From Chromobotia macracanthus (lineage: Eukaryota > Chordata > Actinopteri > Cypriniformes > Botiidae), in assembly GCA_036877525.1 (NCBI GenBank), contig JAZGTH010000067.1, positions 3,069,001 to 3,133,000 on the forward strand: a stretch of 64,000 nucleotides of DNA. Direction: 5' to 3'. Numbering within the stretch: the first letter of the stretch is position 1; each line of letters begins with the position of its first letter. Of this stretch, positions 29,701 to 40,325 are shown one piece after another. The notes beneath the pieces were generated by a model, which saw only the letters and a program-made list of their open reading frames with translations, did not search any database and had not been told where the DNA came from. The position numbers and the translations under genes were made by a program.

Positions 29701-32700
29701 TGTTATTCCAAGCTGTAGAATATCTTATTGGGTAGAAATTGGGGAGTTTTTGGTGGACAATGGGGGGGGGCCTTGAAGTGAAAAAGGTTGAGATCTGCTG
29801 GCTTAGATTGCATTAGATTGCTTACAATCTAAATAACGTGGAAAGTTGGCTAATGTTTCTGAAGATGGAACTTGCAGTTTTGACTATTAAAAATTCGAAG
29901 TGTTCGAACTTCATATTGACCTCTTTATTTAACATTCTCTGGTTTCATTGTCAGGTGCCACCAGGGACGTCGGCTCGGCTTTGACCCGGATGTGTATGCG
30001 ACACCGCAGTATCGAGGCCAAACTGCGGCACTTCACCAAGTGAGTGATCGACCCGACTATGGCGTGACTACTCTCATGCCGTGCTCGACGCCAGTTAGAC
30101 GGCAGAGATAGGATTTTATGTCAGTTGCGAGCATTGATTTTCCACTGCAGAGATGAGCAAACATCCATAGATCAATCAGCCTCCTCTAAGACTTTAATGT
30201 GTTGTCTTCAGAGAGACCAAATTAGCTTCAGACTAAAGTGGGACTATATAAACAGCTACAGAAGTGAAGTGCTAACCTTTAAGGAAGTTAAAAAATGAAA
30301 ATTCTGTCATCATTTTCTCATCCTTTTGTTGATCCAAACCCAACATGTTTATCTTTCTTATAACAGAACACAGAAGGATGTGCTGGGCAAAATGTTACAA
30401 AATATATTTGTACAAGGAATATACCAAAATTGGGATTTTAAGTCAACTGTTCTATTAAACAATGCATTGATGCTGGCTGATCACGGTTTGACCCCGTATC
30501 CTTTCCTTGTTTGACTCACACTTAGCGCTCTTATGGAGAAAATGATCGCCCCGCTCCAAGACAAGATAGAAGAGTGGAAGAAAACTGCTGCCCTGCTCGA
30601 TAAAGACCATGCCAAAGGTACTTATCAGTGATCACTCTTGTCAGTAAGAAAACCTGCTCACTTCAAATCACGTCGTCTTTCTGTTCACCAGAGTACAAGC
30701 GCTCCAGGCAGGAGATCAAGAAGAAGTCATCTGACACACTAAAGCTGCAGAAGAAAGCCAGGAAAGGTCAGTTTCTCTTCTCTTGTTTTCAGATTATTAG
30801 TCAATATGCGTCTACCTGGGGTCGTTTCTTTCTTCTGCATGCTAACTTCTGATGTCAAGATGAATTAGGTCAAAGAAAGATTATGAGGTTTGACAGTCAG
30901 GTCAAAAGTTCACAGAACCCTTGTTAAATCCAGGGAATGGTGAGCTGTAACCCGTTTCACGGTGTCTAGTGGAAGCACACTTCCATTTTGTGTCTTTGAT
31001 TTTAAAGGAATAGCGCACTCAAAAGTGTTCAGTTTCAGGTGAACTACTTTATTAATTTAATAATAAATACAATGTACCATAAGTGTTGAATTTAAGACTC
31101 GTTTTTGCTGTCAACACATCTGCTGGCAGTTGCATATCCCTGCATTCCCTCACACGTTTGCAATGTCTTCATGGCAAATGCTCTTTTTCTCTCTGTCTCT
31201 CTCTCGCTTTCTCTTTCTCTTTTATACTGTGATTCTCTTGGCTTCTGCTTATAAACTATAGAACTACCAGGTATGTATTCTGGCTGTTCCTTCATCGCAT
31301 CGTGCATGTGTTGCATGACTAACAGAGAAACACTGACTTCATTTTATCAGGAATGTTTTGTGCGTGTTTCATGAGAATGTTTTGGTGTCCTTGGAAGACG
31401 CCGCAGTTCCATTGTCCGCAAACTGTCCTCATCTCATTGTCATCTTTTCCTTCAGACATAACTAGAGTCTGTGTTGTGACAATGTAAGATCACAATGTTC
31501 AATCATTCCATATTTGAGCCTTGGGGTGTTTCCATGAAGAGCAACTCTGTCAATGTTTTTTCATTGTTTTTTCATTATATGGCTGTTAAGGTTTCCATGC
31601 ATGATGGACAATCCACCCTAAATGCTGCCCAGCCAACAAGGAACGTTCACAGAACGTTTTCAAAAAGTTCTGTAATGTAGAATACATTTTTAACATTATA
31701 TATATCATACATATATCAAAAACGTTATTTGGTTATTTGTATAACGTTTTGAGCAATAACGTTATAACGACTAAAAACTGAACGTTTTGGATATTCCTAG
31801 AACATTCAAAATAGTTTTGTTTTTGTTACTTAATGAAAATGTTAGGAAACGTTCTTACGACCTAAAATTAGTTAGCTGGGTGGCCTGTGGGACATCTGTG
31901 TTATATCTGTGACATCCACAACAAACATTTCATGTGTCATTTTGTAGCAAAAATGAGCATTTTCTCTTTATAATCCACTTGCATCTTGATTAAATTGTCT
32001 GTATTGAAGCTTTATTATCTCTCTCTCTATCACTCTCTCACACATTCGCTGTATCTCTCTCGTTCTCCTCCTCTCAGGTCGAGGGGGTTTACAGCCTCAG
32101 CTGGACAGTGCTATGCAGGATGTGAGTGACATGTACCTACTGATGGAGGAGACCGAAAAACAGGCCGTGCGCAGAGCCCTCCTCGAGGAAAGAGGGCGCT
32201 ATTGCACTTTCATCAGCTTCCTGCAACCTGTGGTGGTGAGAATGAGGGGCAGAGGTTTAGGGTTAAAGGTTGTATTAAGTGTGTAGGAGTCGATTAAGGT
32301 GTTTTTACAGGGTGTTGTTCTTGTTATATTGTACATTCGGTGATGTTGTACATTGATGTCAACATGAGTGTCTGTTTCCTGTTTCTCAGACTGGTGAGAT
32401 TGCAATGCTGGGAGAAGCCACTCACCTGCAGGCCATTATTGATGACCTCACTGTGTTGACCACTGACCCACATAAACTACCAGAGGCCAGTGAACAGGTG
32501 CTTAAATACATAAAAACATATATGCTAAATATACAGCAAACAAACACACACACACACACACGGGAATACCTCAAATATCCTCTCCAGTCATTCTTTAACG
32601 TGGTTCACTAGTGAGGGCATTCTTTAAAAATATCGCCCTCACAAGAACCCCCCCCCAACATACACACATGCATATGTGGTTTATAGGGACTCTCCATAGG

Positions 32701-35700
32701 TGAAATGATTTTTGTTACTGAGCTGATTAAATTTACCAACCTAACCCTAACCCTTACAGAAATTTAAATAAATAACACAATTTAGTATTGTTTTTTAAAT
32801 CATTTGATTTATGAGGACACAGGAAGTGTCCATGTTTATGTTGTTATACATGTCATTATACACACTTGTGTCCTTGTAAACCACATATTAAACCCACATG
32901 CTCACACATACACACAGTGTCTTTAAATGATGTTATTTTCTCCGGCAGGTGATTGTGGATCTGAAGGGTTCTGATTACAACTGGTCCTACCAAACCCCTC
33001 CTTCTTCTCCCAGCAGTATCGGCTCTAGGAAGAGCAGCCTTTGCAGGTACTTTCCAACCATTTATTCCTGTATTTGTATTTTTATCTGTATTTTTTATCC
33101 AGCTTTCATTGTATTTATTTACTGTTTGATTAAATGTTAACTGCTTTGTAAAATGGCATATGTGGATTCAGCAGTTCTCAGCTGTGTTCAAATGTTATTT
33201 TCTGTGATTCGCTGCATTTCCATGCACTGTTTGTCTGTGTTTGGAGAATAACACTGTAATGTTTTGTTTGTCCTGCACTCAGTTTGGTGCATCTGCCACC
33301 TGGTGGTGCCCATCGCCTGAGCAGTGTCTCCTCACACGACTCTGGATTTGTCTCACAAGATGCAAACACGCACTCTAAACCTCCCTCTCCTATGCCATCT
33401 GACATCACTAGCCAGGTATTAGCCAGTTCATCTACGCAGCTTGCTGTGTCTGTAAATGTTTGCTTATGGCTTTGTTTGCTAACCTCTCTTTAACTATCTG
33501 TTAAACAGAAGTCATCTAGTTCTGCATCCTCAGAGGCTTCAGAAACCTGTCAGTCAGTCAGTGAGTGTGGCTCTCCCACAATAGTAAGTCAAACTAGTTT
33601 AACTATTTAATAATCCCACAACAAGTTAAAGGGATAGTTTATGAAAATAAAATGAAATAATTCCATCATTTTCTCACCCTCATGTCATTCCAAACCTGTT
33701 TGACTTCTGAGGAACACAAAAGAAGATATTTTGGTAACCAAACAACACCCATTGTCACACATTGACTTCCATTGTATGGATACAAAACCACTAACATATT
33801 TCTCAAAATATCTTGTGTTCCACAGAAGAAAAAAAGTCACACAGGTTTAAAATGACATGAGTGATAAAATAAAGTAAAAAATCACTTTTGGGTGAACTGT
33901 CCCTTTAGGTTTTGATGCATGAGCTCTTTATAAAATGTTTTGTTATATTGACAGAATTATGTTGGCTTAAGTTATGTGTATTTTTTATTAACCCTTTCGT
34001 GCATGGTGTCAAACAAACATGAAACCAAAATTGACTCTCAAAATTGAAAATTGAGTATTTCATCATTTCTGCTCCTGGTCATACTTGTTGGAATATTATT
34101 TACTTGATTGATTTGAACTTTTTTTGATAAAAAGCAAATCTGATGTAAAACATGCTGAAAGGGTTAAACTAGTGATCTGAATAATTTTGTATATGATGAC
34201 ATTGTTATTATTTGGTGTGGAGGTATTCGTTGAAGTGTGTTGTGGTTCATATTTGATCGAGCCGTCCTGTCATTCCGTTTCCACAGTTCGGCTCATCCTT
34301 TGCTACTTTCCGCCCCGCTCACTGTTTTAACGACTCCATCAGGGCTCACTCTTACATACTTCCTGCTGTGTCCCCTCCCTATAACCAATCCCCAGGATCA
34401 AACTCTCCTTCACCCACATCAAAGGTTCCTTACTGGAAGGTTTGTTTTTCATTTTGACCGTTCGGTCACCCTTTACTTATTTTGTTATGCTCTGTTGTTC
34501 TTTACAAAACAAAACATTATTTAGTTTCATTTGTTGGTTTTAGCTCATCCCATTTCATTTTAGTATCATCCGCGTTACATCATTAACTAACATCCGGCTC
34601 AGCTTGGTCGGTTATTTTTGTTCATTCGTTAAAATAAACAACTACTAAACAAGTCAGTCGGAACTACTGGTCCGTGCACGACTCCTGTGTTATGCTGCTA
34701 ATATTTTCAGAGATTTTGAAGACAATTTCCTCTTGCAGCAGGACTGGTCGAAGGCAGGTCAGTACGAGCAGATGGTTGGAGCTCGACAGCGCAGGGCTGA
34801 GGCTGTGGAGCCCTCTGGTGGAGCGGGAGGGAATGGAATAGTTCATGCCGAAGCTCCTTACAGGGCCAGAATGAGTTCTAAAGACACAACAGTAAAGGTA
34901 CCCAGAGCCCTGGTCACCCATTTAAAATCTATATAGATTAAAATACCAAATTAAAAAGTGAATGAATGAAATTTCAGCTGAGAAAACATTACTTACTGTG
35001 TTTAGAATTATTTTTAATTAAGTAACCCATAGCATCGTTTTAATTGTATCTCTCAGCATGGAAAGCCAGTGTCATCTGCTGCCACTGAGCTGGCTATGGT
35101 TCTGACCCGTGGACTGAGTGTAGAACAACAGCAGAAGAGCAGCTGTGACTCTCTGCAGTACTCCAGTGGATACAGCACACAGAACACCACACCGTCATGT
35201 TCAGAGGACACTATACCCTCACAGGGTAAAGTACACACACACGCATTTACAACACACCCATTTTATCTATATATGTATCTATATCTGTATCTGTAATTAT
35301 CTACAGTATATATATCTATATATGTATAGATGCAATGCATTTTGGGATTGCCTTCGCCATGAAAGCGGCATGCAGTGCTGATTCATCCCTTTAAAGCAGA
35401 GTAATTGTATTACCTGCCCACTTATGCACACTTAGGGTGCATTAAAATGCTGCCTATGTAGGCAGCTTAATAGTTTTTGGGACAAAGCCACAGTTTTATG
35501 GATTTAGTAATCTTAATGTACACTTCTCTGATGACACAAAAACATGCACAATTAGGATCCATTATTTAAAGTCAGTGTTTGTAAGACCCAGAAAGCTCAT
35601 GACATTTTCTCTCCCCCTTGTTTTGTAGGATCTGAATATGATTGTTATTCTATGAATGGGGATGCCGAGGGCGATGCACAGACAGACTTTGACAAGTCCT

Positions 35701-36422
35701 TCACTGTTCCTCGTAACAGCAACCTCGCTCAAAACTACCGACGTATGATCCAGACGAAAAGGCCCGCCAGCACCGCTGGGCTGCACGGCGGATTGGGTGG
35801 CCAGGGAGTTTCCGCAGCCAATGGGAAAGGAGGAGGAAGTAGTGTGATATCCTCGGGGACTGCCACTATTCGCAGAACCCCTTCTTCCAAGACAAATGTA
35901 AGACGCACCCCCTCCAGTGTTGGTCCAATCCCGATTCGGCCGCCTATTGTCCCGGTAAAGACCCCAACTGTCCCTGACTCACCTGGATTTCCCAGCCCTC
36001 CCTCTGAGCACAATGGAAGCGAGGAAAATTTTTACAATGATGCGTCATTGGAAAATTTAGACTTCAAAGCCTCTCCCAAGCGAATGAGTCTACCTAATCC
36101 AGCATGGAGCACTGGAAGTGGGCTGGAACGAGGTGCTTGCACGCAGCCACCTGGAGCTGTGGGGTTCAGTTGTGAAGAGGAGCAGATACTCGCCGCCAGT
36201 CGCCACAATCTGGTGGAAAAGATTGGAGAGCTAGTTGCTAATGCTCGTGCTCTCGGCGAGGGTCAGTTCCCGTTTCCCACTGACCCTGGGCCCAGCCAGG
36301 GCCACCGACAGGATCAAGGGCATGAGAAGGATGGAGAAGACATGTTGAAGACCATCCGCAGAGGGGTGCGTCTCCGGAAAGTGGTCTGCGATGACAGATC
36401 GGCACCAAGGATCATGCCATAG
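17721..36422 (+). CDS. mtss2: MTSS I-BAR domain containing 2 (MTSS1-like)
   Basis: Exons: 17721-17789, 20797-20858, 21361-21434, 29955-30039, 30526-30617, 30692-30766, 32078-32235, 32390-32497, 32949-33046, 33283-33415, 33509-33583, 34287-34439, 34742-34897, 35057-35225 and 35629-36422. They join in frame to 2301 nt, 766 residues (human MTSS2 about 747). MTSS proteins bend plasma membrane outward and couple it to actin. Residues 1 to about 245 form the I-BAR (IMD) helical domain, opening MDSVEKECGALGGLFQAIV and including RMCMRHRSIEAKLR and EIKKKSSDTLKLQKKARK. A Ser/Pro-rich middle follows (QTPPSSPSS, LSSVSSHDSGFVSQDA). The C-terminus has an actin-binding WH2 motif near 737-758 and ends DRSAPRIMP. 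The start ECGALGGLFQAIVNDMK and CSEDTIPSQGSEYDCYS match MTSS2 rather than MTSS1. A predicted 9-nt microexon lies at 31262-31270, and the exon at 34287-34439 resembles one better known from MTSS1. Confidence 0.95.
20333..20405. repeat. ACCAGC/GCTGGT short interspersed repeat
   Basis: Repeated ACCAGCCTAGACCAGCTT and ATGCTGGTTTAGGC...GGTGCTGGTCAGC blocks form an imperfect inverted array in mtss2 intron 1. This motif is a familiar dispersed repeat in cyprinid introns. Confidence 0.6.
20978..21029. repeat. perfect 52-bp palindrome in mtss2 intron 2
   Basis: Positions 20978-21003 are the exact reverse complement of 21004-21029, with no spacer. The outer part is ACTAAGTGGTATAAATTTAT and the centre is alternating AT. 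It would extrude readily as a cruciform. Confidence 0.95.
21036..21246 (+). repeat. dispersed repeat, copy 1 (related copy at 59468-59690)
   Basis: The segments share GACCATAAA near the start and then TGGCTTTGGAGAG, GCTCTGAA, GGAGGG, ATGCTTTC and TAGCTTGCTATTGCT in the same order at both loci. This shows an old dispersed element, unrelated to the other families in the window. No coding sequence is seen. Confidence 0.65.
23941..24274 (+). mobile_element. AACGTT-family inverted-repeat element, copy 1
   Basis: It starts CTAACAGTTTTAGGTTGTAA with AAGAACATTTCC following, and ends AACGTTCCCTCTTAGCTGGG. Terminal GCTAAC/TTAGC parts are inverted. Five related copies occur at 28934, 31627, 37326, 42447 and about 51765. 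No coding capacity, so a non-autonomous DNA element. Confidence 0.7.
24727..24788. repeat. (TTTAG)n microsatellite
   Basis: About 12 uninterrupted copies of a five-base unit, TTTAG, in mtss2 intron 3. Confidence 0.97.
26755..26895. repeat. ACCATGGTT/AACCATAG interspersed repeat
   Basis: Alternating direct and inverted copies of CATGGTTTAACTATAGTAGC, ACTATGGTTAAACTGTGGTT and similar words fill about 140 bases of mtss2 intron 3. Such stretches are common in teleost introns and form strong stem-loops. Confidence 0.65.
28205..28305 (-). mobile_element. degraded SINE fragment, minus strand
   Basis: On the minus strand the B-box-like GGTTTGATTTCCAGGGAAC is followed by GTCTAAATGTAAGTG, the same tail type as the SINE at 16521-16657. 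The tRNA head has decayed. Confidence 0.45.
28934..29197 (-). mobile_element. AACGTT-family inverted-repeat element, copy 2
   Basis: Starts CCCAGCTGACTAATGTTCTC and ends GAGTTCTTACAAAGTAAAAC with TGTTAGCTCTGGG, which is the reverse orientation of copy 1. Diverged internally. Confidence 0.6.
29564..29803. mobile_element. hAT-like MITE remnant
   Basis: The left end AGTGTTTCTCGACTATTGGC and right end AAGGTTGAGATCTGCTGGC are partly inverted, like the CAGTGTTTCTCAACC ends of hAT-type elements. The inside has GGGGGGGGGCCTTGAAGTGA, known from a dispersed teleost repeat. It lies in mtss2 intron 3, 150 bases before exon 4. Confidence 0.45.
30291..30377 (+). mobile_element. 5' fragment of the GGGACAGTTCACCC MITE family
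   Basis: AAAATGAAAATTCTGTCATC followed by ATTTTCTCATCC and AACAGAACACAGAAGGAT matches the left half of the elements at 14875 and 33626, without the terminal repeat. It is a truncated copy in mtss2 intron 4. Confidence 0.5.
31262..31270 (+). CDS. mtss2: predicted 9-nt alternative microexon of mtss2 (Glu-Leu-Pro insert)
   Basis: AACTACCAG is preceded by AG at 31260-31261 and followed by GTATGT at 31271. The preceding exon ends in phase 1 (AAA G) and the next begins GT CGA GGG, so including the nine bases keeps the frame and inserts Glu-Leu-Pro between the Lys and Gly of KKARK-GRGG in the I-BAR domain. Human MTSS2 has ELLGKG at this place and MTSS1 isoforms have a four-residue insert, from memory. 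A long CT-rich tract (31180-31225) and a TGC-containing TTCTGCTTATAAAC lie just upstream, as at neuronal SRRM4-dependent microexons. Confidence 0.7.
31627..31881 (-). mobile_element. AACGTT-family inverted-repeat element, copy 3
   Basis: It opens GCCCAGCCAACAAGGAACGT and closes GTTCTTACGACCTAAAATTA with GTTAGCTGGG, and has several AACGTT words between. Reverse orientation relative to copy 1; in mtss2 intron 6. Confidence 0.75.
33626..33908. mobile_element. GGGACAGTTCACCC-family MITE, copy 2
   Basis: The left end TTAAAGGGATAGTTTATGAA and right end TTTTGGGTGAACTGTCCCTT are the inverted ends of the element at 14875. The interior shares CTCACCCTCATGTCATTCCA and AAAGAAGATATTTTGG. The left end has decayed more than the right. 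In mtss2 intron 11. Confidence 0.8.
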
Positions 36423-37150
36423 GTCAATACTGCCTATATTACCAAGTCTGTTCCTACAGACTCAGCCAATGAGGGGCGACGCTAAAAAATGTAAAAAAAA
36501 AAATTAGGACTGTTTTAAATTCAGTGTTAAAATCTGGCATCCAACAACTTAAAAGCCAGAATCAATGTTACATGTTGAGTGTATATTGGCTGTATATGGA
36601 CTCAAGTACTCATCTTTTATTATTGTTGTAGGTATATTCAGCAGAAATGGACTAATATCTGTTTCACAGGCATATTATGACGTTTTATGACCTTGATGAG
36701 AAAGTCATGTGTAAAATGTGTATTAATATTCTAGTTACACCATTCATTCCTTCTGGGGATTCGTAACGGCTGTGGTCTTCATGTTACTTACATTGTAAAT
36801 GCTATATTAAGAAGTTTAGAGACATTCCTCCACCCACGTGTGAAGTGTTGTGAAAGCCAAAGTCTAGTTCTCAAAAGAAAAGCTGTTTGGAGAAGCACAA
36901 AACTGCTTGCAGCTCAGACTCAGATGGACCACCCAATCAAACCACCAAATAAAGCACACCAGTTGTACTAAACCCGAGCACAGTGATGTTTGTCCTGGAG
37001 ATGAATCTTCAGCAAAAGTGTCTGTTTCTTCTAGTGGGTTTGTGTTGGTCCAGCAGATGGTGCTATTGGATGAATATCCAAGCAACATCTTGCACATTTT
37101 ACATGTTATGTACAATAATAACACGAATAAAGTTTATTCATAAGCTACAC
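36423..37150 (+). other. mtss2: mtss2 3' UTR with poly(A) signal
   Basis: Non-coding sequence after the TAG. The AATAAA at 37126-37131 is the first good poly(A) signal, giving a 3' UTR of about 0.7 kb. Confidence 0.65.
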
Positions 37151-37325
37151 GTGTAGGCTACATGGCAAGAACTTCATTATTATCACGATTTTAGGCGAGA
37201 TATCACGATAATATTACGATATTCTTGATCATATTTCATTGCGCAGTGTTGGAGTGTCTGAATATGGAGATCATATGGGTCAAAGTATTACCATCTGACA
37301 GTCAACCACATATTGAAAAGAAGTT

Positions 37326-37558
37326 TCCCGGCTAACACGTTTAGGTTGTAGGAACGTTACCGTAACGTTTCTGTTAGTCCCGTTCCAGGAACGTTCAAAG
37401 CGCCCAAAGTTTTGGTTATAAAACGTTTCTCAAACATGTTTTCATTGTGTAACGTTTAAGAAACCGTTTCGGATGCGTTGAGAAGCTACTAATGTTAAAA
37501 CCTGCGTTTTGTGGAGAAACCTTTAGAGAACCTTTAGAGAACGTTCCCCGCATCGGAA
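37326..37558 (+). mobile_element. AACGTT-family inverted-repeat element, copy 4
   Basis: It starts CGGCTAACACGTTTAGGTTG with TAGGAACGTTACC following and ends GAACGTTCCCCGCATCGG. It keeps more CG dinucleotides and more intact AACGTT words than the other copies, which suggests it is younger or unmethylated. It borders the CpG island that follows. Confidence 0.65.
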
Positions 37559-37559
37559 C

Positions 37560-38050
37560 CGGGCGCGCCTTCATTTGCTCCTCACACATCGCGCTGCTTT
37601 TGATGATCTTCTGTGCTTTGGTTCATCCAGACGGAGATCACCCGCATCTGGGCTTTATGTGACCCATCGGGCCGATTCAATCTAATGGACGGGATTAAGG
37701 GATCCGGAGACGGGCACCGAGAGCCGCTTGATGTGGCAGCTGGAGATCGTGAGAATGAGTAGCGCGGCTTCACTCCGTCACTCATCCCGTCCCCGTCGCC
37801 TTCATCTCCCGCATCCGGACGGACGGGACCCCCGCGCTCCGCTCCGGGCGACGCGCCACTGGTGCGCATCCCGCCGGCGGCCGTGCGGCGAAGTGGCAAG
37901 CGTGTCACCGCCTGCCTATCCACGTTCCTCCGGTCCAAATGCGAGACATGACCGTGTACTGATGGAGGCACGCCGCAAACAAGACAGCGCAGCGGAAACA
38001 AACTCATCTGGAGCAATGAGATCTGATCTGGAGGATGGGGGTTGCTTAGA
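37560..38050. other. orphan CpG-rich island, possible unrecognised first exon
   Basis: About 490 bases are strongly enriched in C, G and CG (for example GGGCGCGCC at 37560 and CCGCCGGCGGCCGTGCGG at 37871-37888). Open frames of 108 codons (+, 37728-38054) and 162 codons (-, 37582-38070) cross it, but both are rich in Arg, Pro, Ser and Gly, as expected from GC-rich sequence, and I recognise neither. It could be a promoter of an unannotated transcript, an alternative tshz3 promoter or a CpG island without a gene. Confidence 0.5.
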
Positions 38051-39140
38051 GTAGAGAGAGGCAGGGGCACTTCATGGGCACTTCATGGGCACTTGAGTAA
38101 CAGCTTTGTTTGGGACGTTGTTTAGGCTCTGGACTGGATCTGGACACGTTCAGTTGCATGCATTTGGATAATTCTTTGGTTTTTGACCTGATTTGCCCTC
38201 GGGTGACAGGTTTAGTATACAGTGACCAAACATTATGTGTGCACTGTGTGGTACGGTATAGGATCACCAGCCGTAACGCGTGTCATTGTACTGACCGGTA
38301 ACTTTACAGGGCAGAAATGAGCTTTTGTTGTCATTTCTGATTCAATGGCGACGTGTGTTAGTTGCACAGCAGCACGTGGCCTCAAAGGGGAACCGTGTGG
38401 TTGTGTGTGCTGTAACTCTTGAACTCTGATATTTTGGGGTTTTAGTATAAGACATAATACATAATATGCTGTTGTCGTTTATATACAGTGATTTGATACA
38501 ATATGTGACATAAAGCAGCACATAAACAACAGCAGCCAGTAAAGTTTCAGTGGCCACTGACTTATTTTATAAGCGTTTGTATATATACAGTATCTCTGAT
38601 GCCTTTGGGTTTCAACAGCCAGTATGATCATCTGATGTATTTTTGCCGCACTGGGTTTAGGCTACAGTCTCATGGCACGATTTTCAGTTTCATCGATTAT
38701 TTTTCTAATTAACTTGTCGATACTGTAATCTTATAGGCCGTTAGATGTGTTTCTTCCTCTGCTGCAGTTGAGGGTATTTTTGGAGCCACATAACACAGGC
38801 TATTTAAAAACAAGCGCTCCACTGATGAGAAATAATTCTTTTGTTCTTTTAAAAACCGAGCCATTGACATAAGCTTGCTGACGGATGCTGATGCTTTCAA
38901 TACCTCAGAGACCAGTGATGAATTACTGCAGACGCGCAGCGCTGAGCATGCAAATATGTCCAGCAACACTCTGATATTGCAGCAGAGCAGGACAATGTGC
39001 TTACCTCTAAAAAAAGACACCCTGTTTGACTGTCTCACTCTGCATTCATTTCTTTCATGATGATTAATAATTCACCTGATTAATGTTTAAACTACCACAC
39101 GTATATGATTTATGTATATTTCTATTTGAGCTAATACATA
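38051..39140. other. intergenic spacer, nothing recognised
   Basis: AT-rich non-coding sequence. The only internal structure seen is a triplicated GGGCACTT(CAT) word near 38070-38094. Confidence 0.5.
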
Positions 39141-39640
39141 CAGCACCCTCCATAACCATCGGGACAGTGAAAAAAATTGCTCTGTTTGCTGTGGAGTCAA
39201 CAAATTTTTAATGATTACAAGGATGAATGAATGTTTGGCGAAAGTACAGAATGTTACATTTTTTTATTTGACTGTTTCAACATGTACATGTTTTACCGAT
39301 TACGAAGAAATATCTAATGTGAGTCTAAGTATTGTGACAACTGGCCCACATTTGTGTTTGTAAGTGATCATCTGTGTGCTGTTGCATTATTCGTTCACAC
39401 ATTTAAAGCAGGGAATGTGTAATATCAGTTCTGTGCATTGCTTCTGCAGTCCAGCGTTCGGTGAGATCATGTATTAGCCGAGACGAAGATGGGGGAGCTG
39501 ACTCTGACAGAAAAGCAGTGAAAAATGTTCAGAAATGTGTCATTCTGTACATCTGTCGTCATCTTTTAATAAAAGATTTCTAACTTCCCAGCAAATGGCA
39601 AGTTTTCCTTTACTGTCCCAATACTTATGTAAGACACTTT
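39141..39640. mobile_element. old DNA-transposon-derived element of about 500 bp
   Basis: The left end CCATAACCATCGGGACAGTG and right end TACTGTCCCAATACTTATGT contain inverted GGGACAGT/ACTGTCCC and are followed by AAGACACTTTA, typical of a dispersed fish repeat. There is no intact reading frame, and it is heavily diverged. Confidence 0.5.
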
Positions 39641-40004
39641 ATATCCCTATACAGAATTTATTTGTTTATGTAGAATATATTTCTATTGCACTCCAGTGTG
39701 TGGTGTGACAGTAAGCAGGAAGAGTTTTTTATTCAACATTTAATATCATTTTTAAACATATTTAAAGGAATTAAAAATAGATTGCATAGACATGGAGGAA
39801 TTGTATTTATTATAGTATAGCTGTATTTTAAGATTGAGTGTCATCAGAACACAATCTACGACTATATTTGAACAGCATACATAGAACAGTATCAGGAAGT
39901 ATAATATTGTATTTCATTATATGATGTATGAAAAGCTGTTTTGCAATATATTGAAGGAAAGAATCATTATTCAGTTCTGGTTTTGTACAGGGTGTTAGAG
40001 TAGG

Positions 40005-40325
40005 TCAGATGACAATGGGGAAGAGATCAGAATTTAGCTTATGCAACAGCTCAAGGGAAGAAATTGTTCCCGAGGCTTTGTGGTCCATGTATTTGTCTGT
40101 TCTGGCTTCCAGATGGCAGTGAAGAAAACAGACTGTAGCTGGGGTGGACAGAATCCCTGATGATCTGGAGAGCTCTGTGCCGGCGTCAATGGCTGCTGTC
40201 TGATGACCGGTAGCTGAGTCCAGTGCCGCGCTGGGCAATTTTGACTACCCGCTGAAGGGCTTTCCGGTTTGAGGATGTGCAGCTGTCATACCAGCGTGTG
40301 ATACAGCAGGTCAGAATGTTCTCTA
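40005..40325 (-). mobile_element. 3' tail of a non-LTR retrotransposon (LINE) ORF2, broken
   Basis: On the minus strand one frame reads RKALQRVVKIAQRGTG (about 40270 down), then after an in-frame stop RRHRALQIIRDSVHPSYSLF and SSLPSGSQNRQI, then NNFFP and a stop. This is the well-known C-terminal end of reverse transcriptases of fish LINEs. Premature stops and the missing 5' part show a dead, 5'-truncated insertion. The LINE clade is not fixed. Confidence 0.8.

Noticed and set aside
37582..38070. 162-codon minus-strand frame in the CpG island as a gene
   Set aside because: GC-rich sequence yields long frames by chance, the composition is low-complexity and no family is recognised; kept only as a CpG island.
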